NCBI RefSeq assembly: GCF_036077095.1
Contig: NZ_CP107960.1
Span: forward strand, 2,046,001 to 2,110,000
From: Streptomyces sp. NBC_00376
Lineage (GTDB): Bacteria > Actinomycetota > Actinomycetes > Streptomycetales > Streptomycetaceae
Length of the DNA stretch: 64,000 nucleotides
Direction of reading: 5' to 3'
Both the position numbers and the translations under genes were made by a program. Below are positions 17,971 through 25,487 of this stretch, in pieces; the stretch's first letter is position 1, and each line of letters begins with the position of its first letter. The notes under the pieces were generated by a model, which was not told the origin of the DNA, made no database searches, and was given only the letters and a program-made list of their open reading frames with translations.

Positions 17971-18894
17971 TCACGTCGGCCCGTCGGCCCCCGCGGTGCC
18001 GAGCAGCCCGGCCAGTTCCGCGATGGTGTCCGGGCCGACCCGGCAGCAGCCGCCGATCAGCCGGGCCCCGTCGTCCTGCCAGGCCCTTGCTCCGCCCGGG
18101 TCGAACGTGGCGGCGCCGGCCCATCCCCGGGCCCCCGCGTCCCACCCCTCACCGCTGTTCGGGTAGACGACGACCGGCTTCCCGGTCACCTCGGCGGCCA
18201 CCCGCACCGCCCGGTCCGCATCAGCCGGATCGCAGCAGTTCACCCCCACGGCCATCACCTCGTCGTGCCCCCGGACCAGCCCGAAGGCCGTCTCCAGCGA
18301 CTGGCCCGCCCTGGTCCGGTCACCCGCCACGCTGTACGAGAGCCAGACCGGCAGCCCGCACCCCTCGACCGCCCGCAGCAACGCCTCGGCCTCGTCGACG
18401 TCCGGCACCGTCTCCAGCGCCAGCACATCGGGCCCGGCGGCGGCCAGCGCCTCGATCCGGGGCCGGTGGAAGCGCTCCAGTTCCCGGCCGGTGAGCCCGT
18501 ACCGGCCCCGGTACTCGCTGCCGTCCGCCAGCATCGCCCCGTACGGGCCGACCGAAGCGGCGACCCAGACGTCCCGCTCCACCGCACCGGCGGCCCGCCG
18601 CGCCAGCCGGACACTCAGGGCGAACAGCTCCGCCGCCTCCGCCCGTCCGATCCCCCGCCGCGCAAATCCTTCGAAGCTCGCCTGGTATCCGGCCGTGATG
18701 AGCACCTGCGCACCCGCACGCACATAGGCGGTGTGGGCCGCCTCGATCTGGTCCGGCCCGTCGGTCAGCAGCCGGGCCGACCACAGGGCATCGGACAGAT
18801 CGCAGCCCTGCGCCTCCAGTTGGTTGGACAGCCCCCCGTCGAGCAGGACCGGTCCTGCCGCGAGGGCTCTGCCGAGCGTACGGTCGGGGTGCAC
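17971..18894 (-). CDS. mmuM: Homocysteine S-methyltransferase
   Basis: 307 residues; the start LLDGGLSNQLEAQGCDL matches the family. Zinc-thiolate ligands are visible as NCC (GVNCCDPAD, about residue 221) and the paired cysteines of GGCCRVGP (about 284-287). It transfers a methyl group from S-methylmethionine or SAM to homocysteine. The downstream hairpin and the different functions of its neighbours suggest a mono- or bicistronic unit with the F420-type oxidoreductase 25 bp upstream. Confidence 0.9.
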   Translation of the reverse strand: MHPDRTLGRALAAGPVLLDGGLSNQLEAQGCDLSDALWSARLLTDGPDQIEAAHTAYVRAGAQVLITAGYQASFEGFARRGIGRAEAAELFALSVRLARRAAGAVERDVWVAASVGPYGAMLADGSEYRGRYGLTGRELERFHRPRIEALAAAGPDVLALETVPDVDEAEALLRAVEGCGLPVWLSYSVAGDRTRAGQSLETAFGLVRGHDEVMAVGVNCCDPADADRAVRVAAEVTGKPVVVYPNSGEGWDAGARGWAGAATFDPGGARAWQDDGARLIGGCCRVGPDTIAELAGLLGTAGADGPT

Positions 18895-18919
18895 AGGTGG
18901 CTCCTTGCGTCGTTGGTCC

Positions 18920-19843
18920 TCAGCCGAGCTGGGACTGGACCTGGGCGGAGATCAGCTCCAGGTGATCCAGGTCGTCCAGGTCCAGGACCTGGAGGTAGAT
19001 CCGGGACGAGCCGATCGCACCGTACCGGCCGATCTTGTCGACCACCTCGGCGGGCGAGCCCGCGAGCCCGTTCGCCTTCAGCTCCGCCACCTCACGCCCG
19101 ATGACGGAGGCGCGGCGCGCCACCTCTGCGTCGTTCCTGCCGACGCAGACCACCAGGGCGTTGGAGTACACCAGGCCGTCCGGTTCGCGGCCGGCCGCCC
19201 TGGCCGCTTCCCTGACCCGGCCGAACTGCTTCTCGCTGTCCTCCAGCGACGCGAAGGGGATATTGAACTCGTCCGCGTAGCGTGCGGCCAGTTGCGGGGT
19301 ACGCGTCGCACCGTGACCACCGATCAGCACCGGCACCCTGGCCTGCGCCGGCTTGGGCAGCGCGGGCGAATCGGTGAGCTGGTAGTAGGTGCCGTCGAAG
19401 CTGAACGTCTTGCCGGTCTCCGTCGCCCACAGCCCGGTGATGATCTCCAGCTGCTCCTCCAGCCTGCCGAACTTCTCCTTGGGGAACGGAATGCCGTAGG
19501 CCTTGTGCTCCTCCTCGAACCAGCCCGCGCCGAGGCCGAGTTCGACGCGCCCGCCGGACATCTGGTCGACCTGCGCGACCTGGATGGCGAGCACGCCGGG
19601 GAGCCGGAAGGTCCCCGCGGTCATCAGCGTGCCGAGCCGGATCCGCTTGGTCTCACGCGCCAGCCCGGCCAGGGTGATCCACGCGTCGGTCGGGCCGGGC
19701 AGCCCGTCCCCCGGCCCCATGCGGAGGTAGTGGTCGGAGCGGTAGAAGGCGTCGAAGCCGAGGTCCTCGGTCGCCTTGGCGACGGTGAGCAGGGTGTCGT
19801 AGCTCGCCCCTTGCTGGGGCTCGGTGAAGATTCGAAGATCCAT
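18920..19843 (-). CDS. LLM class F420-dependent oxidoreductase
   Basis: 307 residues from the ATG at 19843 (MDLRIFTEPQQGASYD); the open frame to 20191 is low-complexity and overlaps the next gene. It is a luciferase-like TIM barrel with the nearby signatures YRSDHYLRM, GLGAGWFEEEH and VPVLIGGHG. In this subgroup coenzyme F420 is the usual hydride carrier. The substrate is unknown. It is probably co-transcribed with the homocysteine methyltransferase. Confidence 0.88.
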   Translation of the reverse strand: MDLRIFTEPQQGASYDTLLTVAKATEDLGFDAFYRSDHYLRMGPGDGLPGPTDAWITLAGLARETKRIRLGTLMTAGTFRLPGVLAIQVAQVDQMSGGRVELGLGAGWFEEEHKAYGIPFPKEKFGRLEEQLEIITGLWATETGKTFSFDGTYYQLTDSPALPKPAQARVPVLIGGHGATRTPQLAARYADEFNIPFASLEDSEKQFGRVREAARAAGREPDGLVYSNALVVCVGRNDAEVARRASVIGREVAELKANGLAGSPAEVVDKIGRYGAIGSSRIYLQVLDLDDLDHLELISAQVQSQLG

Positions 19844-19901
19844 GCGTCCATCCTGCACCTCCGGACGCCCCTCGCCCGCCTCCCGCGGCCTCCCCGCCCG
19901 G

Positions 19902-20513
19902 TCACTCCCGGAGCCCCGCGCGACCGCGGCCGACCGCGCCCGTACCCGCCGGTCCACCGACGCCGCCGACCGCGCCGTACGAGCCGTCCGCGCCATACGC
20001 GCCGCACGGGCCATGCGCTCCGTACGGACCGTCCCGCCCCCGGCCGCGCTCCAGATCCTGCTGCCGCTCCCTGTCGTGCTCGTCGAGGCGGCGGAGCATT
20101 CCGTGCACCCGGTCCATCGACTCGTCGGCCGCGTCGATCGCTTCCATGCACTGCCAGTACAGCCCCTGCTCGTCGGTCTCGCAGGCGACACCGACCAGGG
20201 CCATCCCCACCTCCCCGAGCAATGTACCCAGCCCCGTCAGCGTCGCCCGGGGTTCGGCGAGCTCGGAGAGCTGCGCGGCCCGCGCCACCCCGGCCCGCGC
20301 CGCCGGATGGTCCAGCGACCCGCTGCTCCGCCCCCCGATCTCGCTCAGCCCGCGCGCCTCGCCCCGTAACTCCTTGGGCCCGTCGACTGCCAGGCGGCTG
20401 CCGATCGCCTGGGCCAGCGCCTGCGCCTGCCAGGCCTCCGCGATGATGTCCGGCGTCCCCCTGCTCTGAGCCAGAGCACGCCGGCTGACTCCCACAAGCC
20501 GTTCCGCTTCCAT
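19902..20513 (-). CDS. Hypothetical protein (DUF6099-like)
   Basis: 203 residues; the start MEAERLVGVSRRALAQSRG resembles the actinobacterial DUF6099 family as I remember it. The first ~150 residues are predicted helical and alanine/leucine-rich. The tail from about 160 is a Gly/Tyr/Ala low-complexity string (GPYGAHGPCGAYGADGSYGA) encoded by a tandemly repeated GC-rich segment (about 19925-20035). A GGGGGAACGC RBS precedes the ATG. Function unknown. Confidence 0.7.
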   Translation of the reverse strand: MEAERLVGVSRRALAQSRGTPDIIAEAWQAQALAQAIGSRLAVDGPKELRGEARGLSEIGGRSSGSLDHPAARAGVARAAQLSELAEPRATLTGLGTLLGEVGMALVGVACETDEQGLYWQCMEAIDAADESMDRVHGMLRRLDEHDRERQQDLERGRGRDGPYGAHGPCGAYGADGSYGAVGGVGGPAGTGAVGRGRAGLRE

Positions 20514-20636
20514 GCGTTCCCCCGTCCGTACGAAAAGCCGCTCACCTCATCCATTACCCACAGTGAGGTCACCGGTACCGAAAAGCCAGAGGAATTCGGA
20601 AATCTGTGGACACAAAATCGATTGTGGGCAAGTTGA

Positions 20637-21005
20637 TCACTCCGAAGAGTGACGATCGCCTGATTCTGTGGACTCCTGGCACTCCGGCGCCGGGAATCGG
20701 GACTCGTTCCGGTCGATCTTCTCCGACAGGGCCGCGAGCGCGTCGATCCCCAACACCTCGCAGAACTGCAGCAGATACGCGAGGACATCCGCGACCTCGT
20801 CCGTCACCTGGTGCGCGGTCCCGGGCCGCTCCATCACCCGCGCCGACTCCTCCGGCGTCAGCCACTGGAAGATCTCGACCAGTTCGGCCGCCTCGACGCT
20901 CAGCGCCGACGCCAGGTTCTTCGGGGTGTGGTACCGCTCCCAGTCCCGCGCGGCCGCGAACGCGGCGAGCCGTCGCTGAAGGGTCTGTACATCCAGTTCA
21001 GTCAC
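20637..21005 (-). CDS. MazG-like nucleotide pyrophosphohydrolase
   Basis: A 122-residue all-helical MazG-fold protein. The Mg-binding EExxE...ExxD pattern is seen as EAAELVEIFQW (about residue 37) and DEVADVLAYLLQF (about 68-80), preceded by NLASALSVEA. It is expected to hydrolyse (d)NTPs, possibly aberrant ones, to NMP and PPi. The ATG overlaps the stop of the upstream ATPase by 4 bp, so the two are coupled. Confidence 0.88.
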   Translation of the reverse strand: MTELDVQTLQRRLAAFAAARDWERYHTPKNLASALSVEAAELVEIFQWLTPEESARVMERPGTAHQVTDEVADVLAYLLQFCEVLGIDALAALSEKIDRNESRFPAPECQESTESGDRHSSE

Positions 21006-22213
21006 GGCTCAAGGTCTACCACCGTCACCCCGGGCGTCTCCCGGGCCCGTACCGCGCCCGGCTCCGTGACCGTGCCGACCAGCCTGAGATGCCCGGCCGC
21101 CCCGATCGACAGGGCCAGGGAGACCAACTCGCGCAACTGCCTTCCGTCCAGGTCACGGTCGAGTCCGTCGGCCAGCACGGTGAGGGTCTGCATGGCCGAC
21201 GGCACCTCTCCCGCTGCGTCCACCGCCAGCACCCCGGGACCGGTGAGCAGCACCAGGGCGAGGGCGAGATACCTCAGCTCGCCGTCGCCGAGCCGCCCGG
21301 CCGGGGTGACCCGTCCCCCGCCCCGGCCGAGGACCGCCCGCAGCGAACCGTCCTGGAGCCGTTCGACGCCCAGTGCGGTCACCGGCCCCGCGCATCCGGC
21401 GTGCGCCGCGGCGACCAGCCGGGCATGGCGCTGCGCGCACTGCGTGCGCGTACGCTCCAGCACCGCCGCCAGGTTGTCGCAGCCGCGCCGCAGCCTGCCG
21501 TCACCGGCCGGCACGGAGGCCCGCATCCGCTGCGGTTGCGGTTCGCAGGCGAAGACCGACCGGAGGGCCACCACCATCTGCTCGGCGGCGGCCAGGACCC
21601 GTAACTGCCCCTCGGTCCGGCCCGCGACCCGCAGCGGCAGCAGGGCCGTGCCGAGACGGTCGTCCGGCAGTGGCGCCCGCGTCACCGGGACCGCGCCCGC
21701 GGTGTGCCAGGCCGCCTGGACCGTGGCGCGTCCCGGGTCGCGCAGCGCGGTGGTGAGCAAGGTCTCGCCGCCGCCGGTCAGCCGTTCACCGACGATGCGG
21801 AGGGTGGGCTCCGCCTGGACGGCGACGTCGAGCCGCACCGGTCCCGCCGGGCCGTCCGCCGTGCAGCCGATCCGGAAGCCGCGGCGGCCCTGCGCGTCGG
21901 CCGCGGCCCCCTCCGGTACGCAGGCCGCCGGATCGGGGAAGACCTCGTCCAGCGGGTCTCCGCCGCCCAGCCGCGCCAGCGCCTCGTACGCCCGTAACGC
22001 GCTCGACTTGCCGCTGCCGCCCGGTCCGCCGAAGAGCGTGACCGGGCCGATGGGGAAGGCGGCGCCCCGGTGCGAGGCGAAGGCGGACAGCCGCAGTTCG
22101 GTGACGACGGGCCCGGCGGGGTGGACCCGCGTGCGTGCGTCGGGGGATGTGCCGTCCGGCGTGGTCGAACCGGTGGGCGGCAGCGGGAAGGCTTCGGGGC
22201 GGAGTGCGGTCAT
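21002..22213 (-). CDS. RecF/SMC-like AAA ATPase
   Basis: A 403-residue ABC-type ATPase. A proline-rich leader is followed from about residue 38 by ELRLSAFASHRGAAFPIGPVTLFGGPGGSGKSSALRAYEAL, in which GGPGGSGKSS is the Walker A. The ABC signature region is GRLGDGELRYLALALVLL (about 300). A weak Walker B reads GVLAVDAAGEV, lacking the usual hhhhDE. It resembles OLD/RecF-type ATPases without a nuclease domain. It overlaps the MazG gene by 4 bp. The biochemical role is unknown. Confidence 0.75.
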   Translation of the reverse strand: MTALRPEAFPLPPTGSTTPDGTSPDARTRVHPAGPVVTELRLSAFASHRGAAFPIGPVTLFGGPGGSGKSSALRAYEALARLGGGDPLDEVFPDPAACVPEGAAADAQGRRGFRIGCTADGPAGPVRLDVAVQAEPTLRIVGERLTGGGETLLTTALRDPGRATVQAAWHTAGAVPVTRAPLPDDRLGTALLPLRVAGRTEGQLRVLAAAEQMVVALRSVFACEPQPQRMRASVPAGDGRLRRGCDNLAAVLERTRTQCAQRHARLVAAAHAGCAGPVTALGVERLQDGSLRAVLGRGGGRVTPAGRLGDGELRYLALALVLLTGPGVLAVDAAGEVPSAMQTLTVLADGLDRDLDGRQLRELVSLALSIGAAGHLRLVGTVTEPGAVRARETPGVTVVDLEP

Positions 22214-22345
22214 GGGCGGACGGTATGCAGGCCGTCAACAGAAGAACCGTTCCGCCTGAACGACCTTCCTACGATCGGGGGACGTCCACCCGCCTCGTAC
22301 GCCCACCTCGCACTCCCCCTGCCACCGCCCGCCCCGGCAACCCCC

Positions 22346-22744
22346 CTACGAACCAGGAAGGCCCGCCGCCGTGACTCCCTCGACCTCCATGCCGACCGGC
22401 GACAGCAGGAAGACGTTCCGGTCGACCCGGTGCATTCCGCTGCCGAGGCCGAAGACCACCCCACTGGTGAAGTCCAGGATGCGCTTGGCCACATCCGTCT
22501 CGGCGCTGGTCAGGTCGAGCAGCACCGGAATCTGGGCAACCAGGTATTCGGCCACCTCCCGTGCGTCCGCGAAGACCTGGACCCGCAGCACGACGAGTCG
22601 CCGCTGTTCGGCCGTTTCGGTCTCGTCGGGAACCGTGCGGTGATCCACCCTGGACGGCCACTCGTTGCGGCTGCGCAGAGGTACGACCTGGGCAAGCCCC
22701 TCCCACTGCTCGTCCGTGACGTCGTACCTGTCGTACCTGCTCAC
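22346..22744 (-). CDS. SepF-like protein (DUF552)
   Basis: 132 residues from the GTG at 22744, preceded by GGGGTGG; the open frame to 22819 adds a charged leader that I do not favour. The C-terminal ~80 residues match the SepF fold: VLRVQVFADAREVAEYL, then DLTSAETDVAKRILDFTSGVVFGLGSGMHRV and NVFLLSP. SepF ties FtsZ to the membrane. It lacks the long linker of canonical SepF and is not beside ftsZ, so it is more like the extra SepF-like proteins of Streptomyces (SflA/SflB), which modulate branching. The position suggests the SflB equivalent, but I am not certain. Confidence 0.85.
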   Translation of the reverse strand: MSRYDRYDVTDEQWEGLAQVVPLRSRNEWPSRVDHRTVPDETETAEQRRLVVLRVQVFADAREVAEYLVAQIPVLLDLTSAETDVAKRILDFTSGVVFGLGSGMHRVDRNVFLLSPVGMEVEGVTAAGLPGS

Positions 22745-22848
22745 CGGACCACCCCGTCTGTGCTTCGGTTGGCGTTGCGCCGGCTGCGCTCGCTGTTCAT
22801 CGGGCAATTCTCTCGCCACTCACCCGTTCGGCGTACCACCGACACGGT

Positions 22849-24123
22849 TCATGGGCCGATCGACACCGCCGGCGGCCCGTCCGCCGCTTCCCCGGCGGTC
22901 CTGTGCTGGTGGGTCTCCGCGCTCATGTCGACGGGGGTGAACCGTACCGGAAGCCGGGACAGTGCGCGGTGGAAGGGGCCCGGACGCCACTTCAGGGCAC
23001 TGGCCTCGACGGCCAGTTCCGCGTCACAGAGCTGGCTGGTGAGCTGCTCGATCGCGGTCATGGCCATGAGCAGCGCCGGCTGCTTCGCCGGGCAGCGGTG
23101 CGGGCCCGCGGACCAGGCCAGGTGGGCGCCGGCCCCGGAGCGGACCGCGGAGCCCGAAGGGCCGGGCGTAGAGCGGGTGTTGGCCGCGGCGTAGGAGACC
23201 AGGAGGAGTTGTCCCGCGCGCAGCCGCACGCCGTGGAACTCCGTGTCGTGGCGCGGGTAGTGTGCGGCGAGGTTGGCCAGCGGCGGGTTCTGCCAGAGGA
23301 CCTCGTTGACCGCCTCGTGCGCCGTCATCGCGCCGCCGTGCAGCGAACCGGCGTAGCGGGCGTCGGTGAGCATGTGCAGCAGCGCGTTGCCGATCAGATT
23401 GGTCGTCGGATCGTGGCCCGCGCTCATGATCAGGGTGATCTGACGCACAGTCTCGTCGTCGTCGAGATTGGCCGGGTGGCCCAGCAGGTACGAGGTGAGG
23501 TCGCGGCGCGGGCGGGCACGGCGGTCGGCGACCAGCGCGGTGACGACCTCGACGAGGTCCGCGTACGCGGCGGCGGCGTTCTCGGCGGAGTTGAACATGC
23601 CGGCGATGCCGTTGACTATGCGTTCGCCGTCGCCCGGCTCAACCCCGAAACAGATGGCCAGGACGTGCAGCGGGAGCCGTCGGGCGTACTGGGCGATGAG
23701 GTCGGCGCTTCCGGTGGCGGCGAACTCGCCGATCAGGCGCCCCGCGACCCGGGTGACCTCGGCCCGCAGGGCGTGCGGTTCGATCAGTGCGAGGCTGTCG
23801 TTGATGGCGCCGCGGTAGCGGGCGTGCACGTCGCCGTCGCTGAACAGCGCGGTGCGCCGGTAGCCGAGCATGGGCAGGACCGGCGAGTCCTCGGGGACGG
23901 TGGCCTGCCAGGCGCGCGGGTCCTTGGTGAAGGTGTGGGTGTCGCGGAGCAGATCGACGGCGGCCTGGTAGTCGGTGACCAGCAGGGCGTCGATGCCGGG
24001 GGCGAGCCGGACGGGCGCGAGGGGGCCGTGTTCGCGCAGGCGCCGGTAGTGGCTCTGCGGGTCGGCGGCGAATTCCGGACCGTACAGGGCGAGGGGCTCC
24101 GGCGGCTGTGCGAACGCTGTCAT
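22849..24123 (-). CDS. Conservon cytochrome P450 (CvnE, CYP157-like)
   Basis: 424 residues from the ATG at 24123, overlapping the GTPase stop by 4 bp. The I-helix oxygen-binding motif is MSAGHDPTTN. The K-helix EXXR position reads EVLW (about residues 270-273), so the normally invariant arginine is a tryptophan. The heme loop is AWSAGPHRCPAK with Cys about 344 kept but the usual Gly after it replaced. Loss of EXXR is documented for the CYP157 family, whose members sit in conservons. Its partner redox system and substrate are unknown. It ends the cvnABCDE operon. Confidence 0.88.
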   Translation of the reverse strand: MTAFAQPPEPLALYGPEFAADPQSHYRRLREHGPLAPVRLAPGIDALLVTDYQAAVDLLRDTHTFTKDPRAWQATVPEDSPVLPMLGYRRTALFSDGDVHARYRGAINDSLALIEPHALRAEVTRVAGRLIGEFAATGSADLIAQYARRLPLHVLAICFGVEPGDGERIVNGIAGMFNSAENAAAAYADLVEVVTALVADRRARPRRDLTSYLLGHPANLDDDETVRQITLIMSAGHDPTTNLIGNALLHMLTDARYAGSLHGGAMTAHEAVNEVLWQNPPLANLAAHYPRHDTEFHGVRLRAGQLLLVSYAAANTRSTPGPSGSAVRSGAGAHLAWSAGPHRCPAKQPALLMAMTAIEQLTSQLCDAELAVEASALKWRPGPFHRALSRLPVRFTPVDMSAETHQHRTAGEAADGPPAVSIGP

Positions 24124-24734
24124 GACGGGTCCTCGGGCCTGGGCATCTTGGTGAGTACGTGCTCGGCCAGCGCGATCAGGGCGTCGATGCTGCCGCGGCG
24201 TTCGCGGGCGTCGCACTGCACCAGCGGGGTCTCGGGGGCGAGGTCGAGGTGTTTGCGCAGGACCTCGTCGGTATGGGCGGGGGCATCGGGGAAACGGTTG
24301 ACCGCGACCGCGTACGGCAGGCCCTGCTCCTCGACCATGTCCATGACCGCGAAGGAGTCGGCGAGCCGGCGGGTGTCGACCAGGACGACCGCGCCGAGCG
24401 CACCGCGCGCGATGTCCTCCCAGAGCGGCAGGAACCGCTGCTGGCCGGGGGTGCCGAACATGTAGAGCACCAGGTCGTCCAGGACGGTGAGCCGGCCGAA
24501 GTCGACGGCGACGGTGGTCGTGGTCTTGTCCGGCAGCCCCGCGGTGTCGTCGAGCCGGGTGCTGGACTGGGTCATCGCCTCTTCGGTGTGGAGCGTGGCG
24601 ATCTCCGACAGCGTACGGATCAGGGTGGTCTTGCCGACGCCGAACGGACCCGTGACGACGATCTTCATCAGGTTCCGGGCGGCGGGCGGCAGATAGCCGA
24701 TGCCGGTGCGGTCAGTGGAGGGAGCGGAGTCCAA
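24120..24734 (-). CDS. Conservon small GTPase (CvnD)
   Basis: A 204-residue Ras-like ATP/GTP-binding protein. G1 is GPFGVGKTTL (about residue 29), the conserved T of G2 is nearby, and G3 is MFGTPGQQRF. The NKxD box is weakened to NRFPD. The start is a TTG at 24734 with GAGAGG seven bases upstream, inside the end of CvnC. It is preferred over the internal ATG at 24668 because family members carry the LPPAA leader before the first strand. It probably cycles GTP under control of the CvnA/B/C membrane-associated complex, a GPCR-like module proposed for conservons. Confidence 0.9.
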   Translation of the reverse strand: MDSAPSTDRTGIGYLPPAARNLMKIVVTGPFGVGKTTLIRTLSEIATLHTEEAMTQSSTRLDDTAGLPDKTTTTVAVDFGRLTVLDDLVLYMFGTPGQQRFLPLWEDIARGALGAVVLVDTRRLADSFAVMDMVEEQGLPYAVAVNRFPDAPAHTDEVLRKHLDLAPETPLVQCDARERRGSIDALIALAEHVLTKMPRPEDPS

Positions 24735-25065
24735 CGAGCAGCCTCTCGACGAGCGACCGGTCGATCTCCCCGGCGGCGGGGACGGGCGGTCGGGTGTGCA
24801 GGTGTCCGGCGGCCGCGAGGTCCGTGGCCAGGAAGACGGTGGCGCTGACCGGCAGGTCCAGGTGGGCCGCGCACTCGACGACGGTGAGCGCCCCCGGTTC
24901 GAGCAGCTCGCAGAGTCTGCGCTGTTCCGAGCCGGTGTCCGGGGGCAGTTCGGTGTCGGCGCGCACGAGTATGTCGAGCCGGTCGAGCGCGGGACCGGCG
25001 GGCCGGGTCCGGCCGCCGGTGACCAGATAGGCGGGTATCAGACGGCGCCCCGGGCCGGAGGTCAT
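24712..25065 (-). CDS. Conservon DUF742 protein (CvnC)
   Basis: 117 residues; the start RRLIPAYLVTGGRTRP and the centre EQRRLCELLEPGALTVVECAAHLDLPVS are diagnostic of DUF742, a winged-helix-like domain. The ATG at 25065 overlaps the CvnB stop (ATGA), and its own 3' end overlaps the GTPase start by 23 bp. It works with CvnB, CvnA and CvnD in the conservon complex. Confidence 0.92.
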   Translation of the reverse strand: MTSGPGRRLIPAYLVTGGRTRPAGPALDRLDILVRADTELPPDTGSEQRRLCELLEPGALTVVECAAHLDLPVSATVFLATDLAAAGHLHTRPPVPAAGEIDRSLVERLLVGLRSLH

Positions 25066-25487
25066 GGCCGGGCGGCGGTGTCCGGCAGGCGGGCGGGTGC
25101 GTTCATCGCCCGGGTCAGGGCGGTGACCTGCACCTGCATCTGGTACGCGATGTCGCCGAGCTTGGCTCCGGGTTCCGCGAACAGGGCGAGTGTGGTGTTG
25201 TTCCCGGCCGGTACGACGATGGCGAAGCCCTGGTCGGACTCGACGACCGTCTGGGCCAGGCGCGGTGCCTCGACGTCGGTGAAGGCCGTGGTGAAGGCGC
25301 GTGCCGCGGCGTGCAGCGTGGCGGTCATGGCGGCGACCCGTTCGCCGGAGGCCCGGTCCAGGCCGGGTGAGGCGCCCTCGACGAGGCCGTCTCCGGTGGC
25401 GACCACGGCGTGCTGGACTCCGGGGAGCTCCAGCAGCGGGGTCAGCACCCATGCGAGGTCACCGGTGGTGGAAGTGGGGGCGCTCAC
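25062..25487 (-). CDS. Conservon roadblock/LC7 protein (CvnB)
   Basis: 141 residues from a GTG overlapping the CvnA stop (GTGA). The Roadblock/LC7 fold shows as LAWVLTPLLELPGVQHAVVATGDGL followed by ASGERVAAMTATL and a C-terminal strand GFAIVVPAG. Bacterial roadblock proteins act as regulators or GTPase-activating partners of MglA/CvnD-type small GTPases, which fits the gene two places downstream. Confidence 0.92.
   Translation of the reverse strand: MSAPTSTTGDLAWVLTPLLELPGVQHAVVATGDGLVEGASPGLDRASGERVAAMTATLHAAARAFTTAFTDVEAPRLAQTVVESDQGFAIVVPAGNNTTLALFAEPGAKLGDIAYQMQVQVTALTRAMNAPARLPDTAARP

Noticed and set aside
20595..20680. TGTGGACAC, TTGTGGGCA and TGTGGACTC words resembling DnaA boxes
   Set aside because: None is a perfect TTGTCCACA box, the spacing is irregular and no replication genes are nearby; not an origin.
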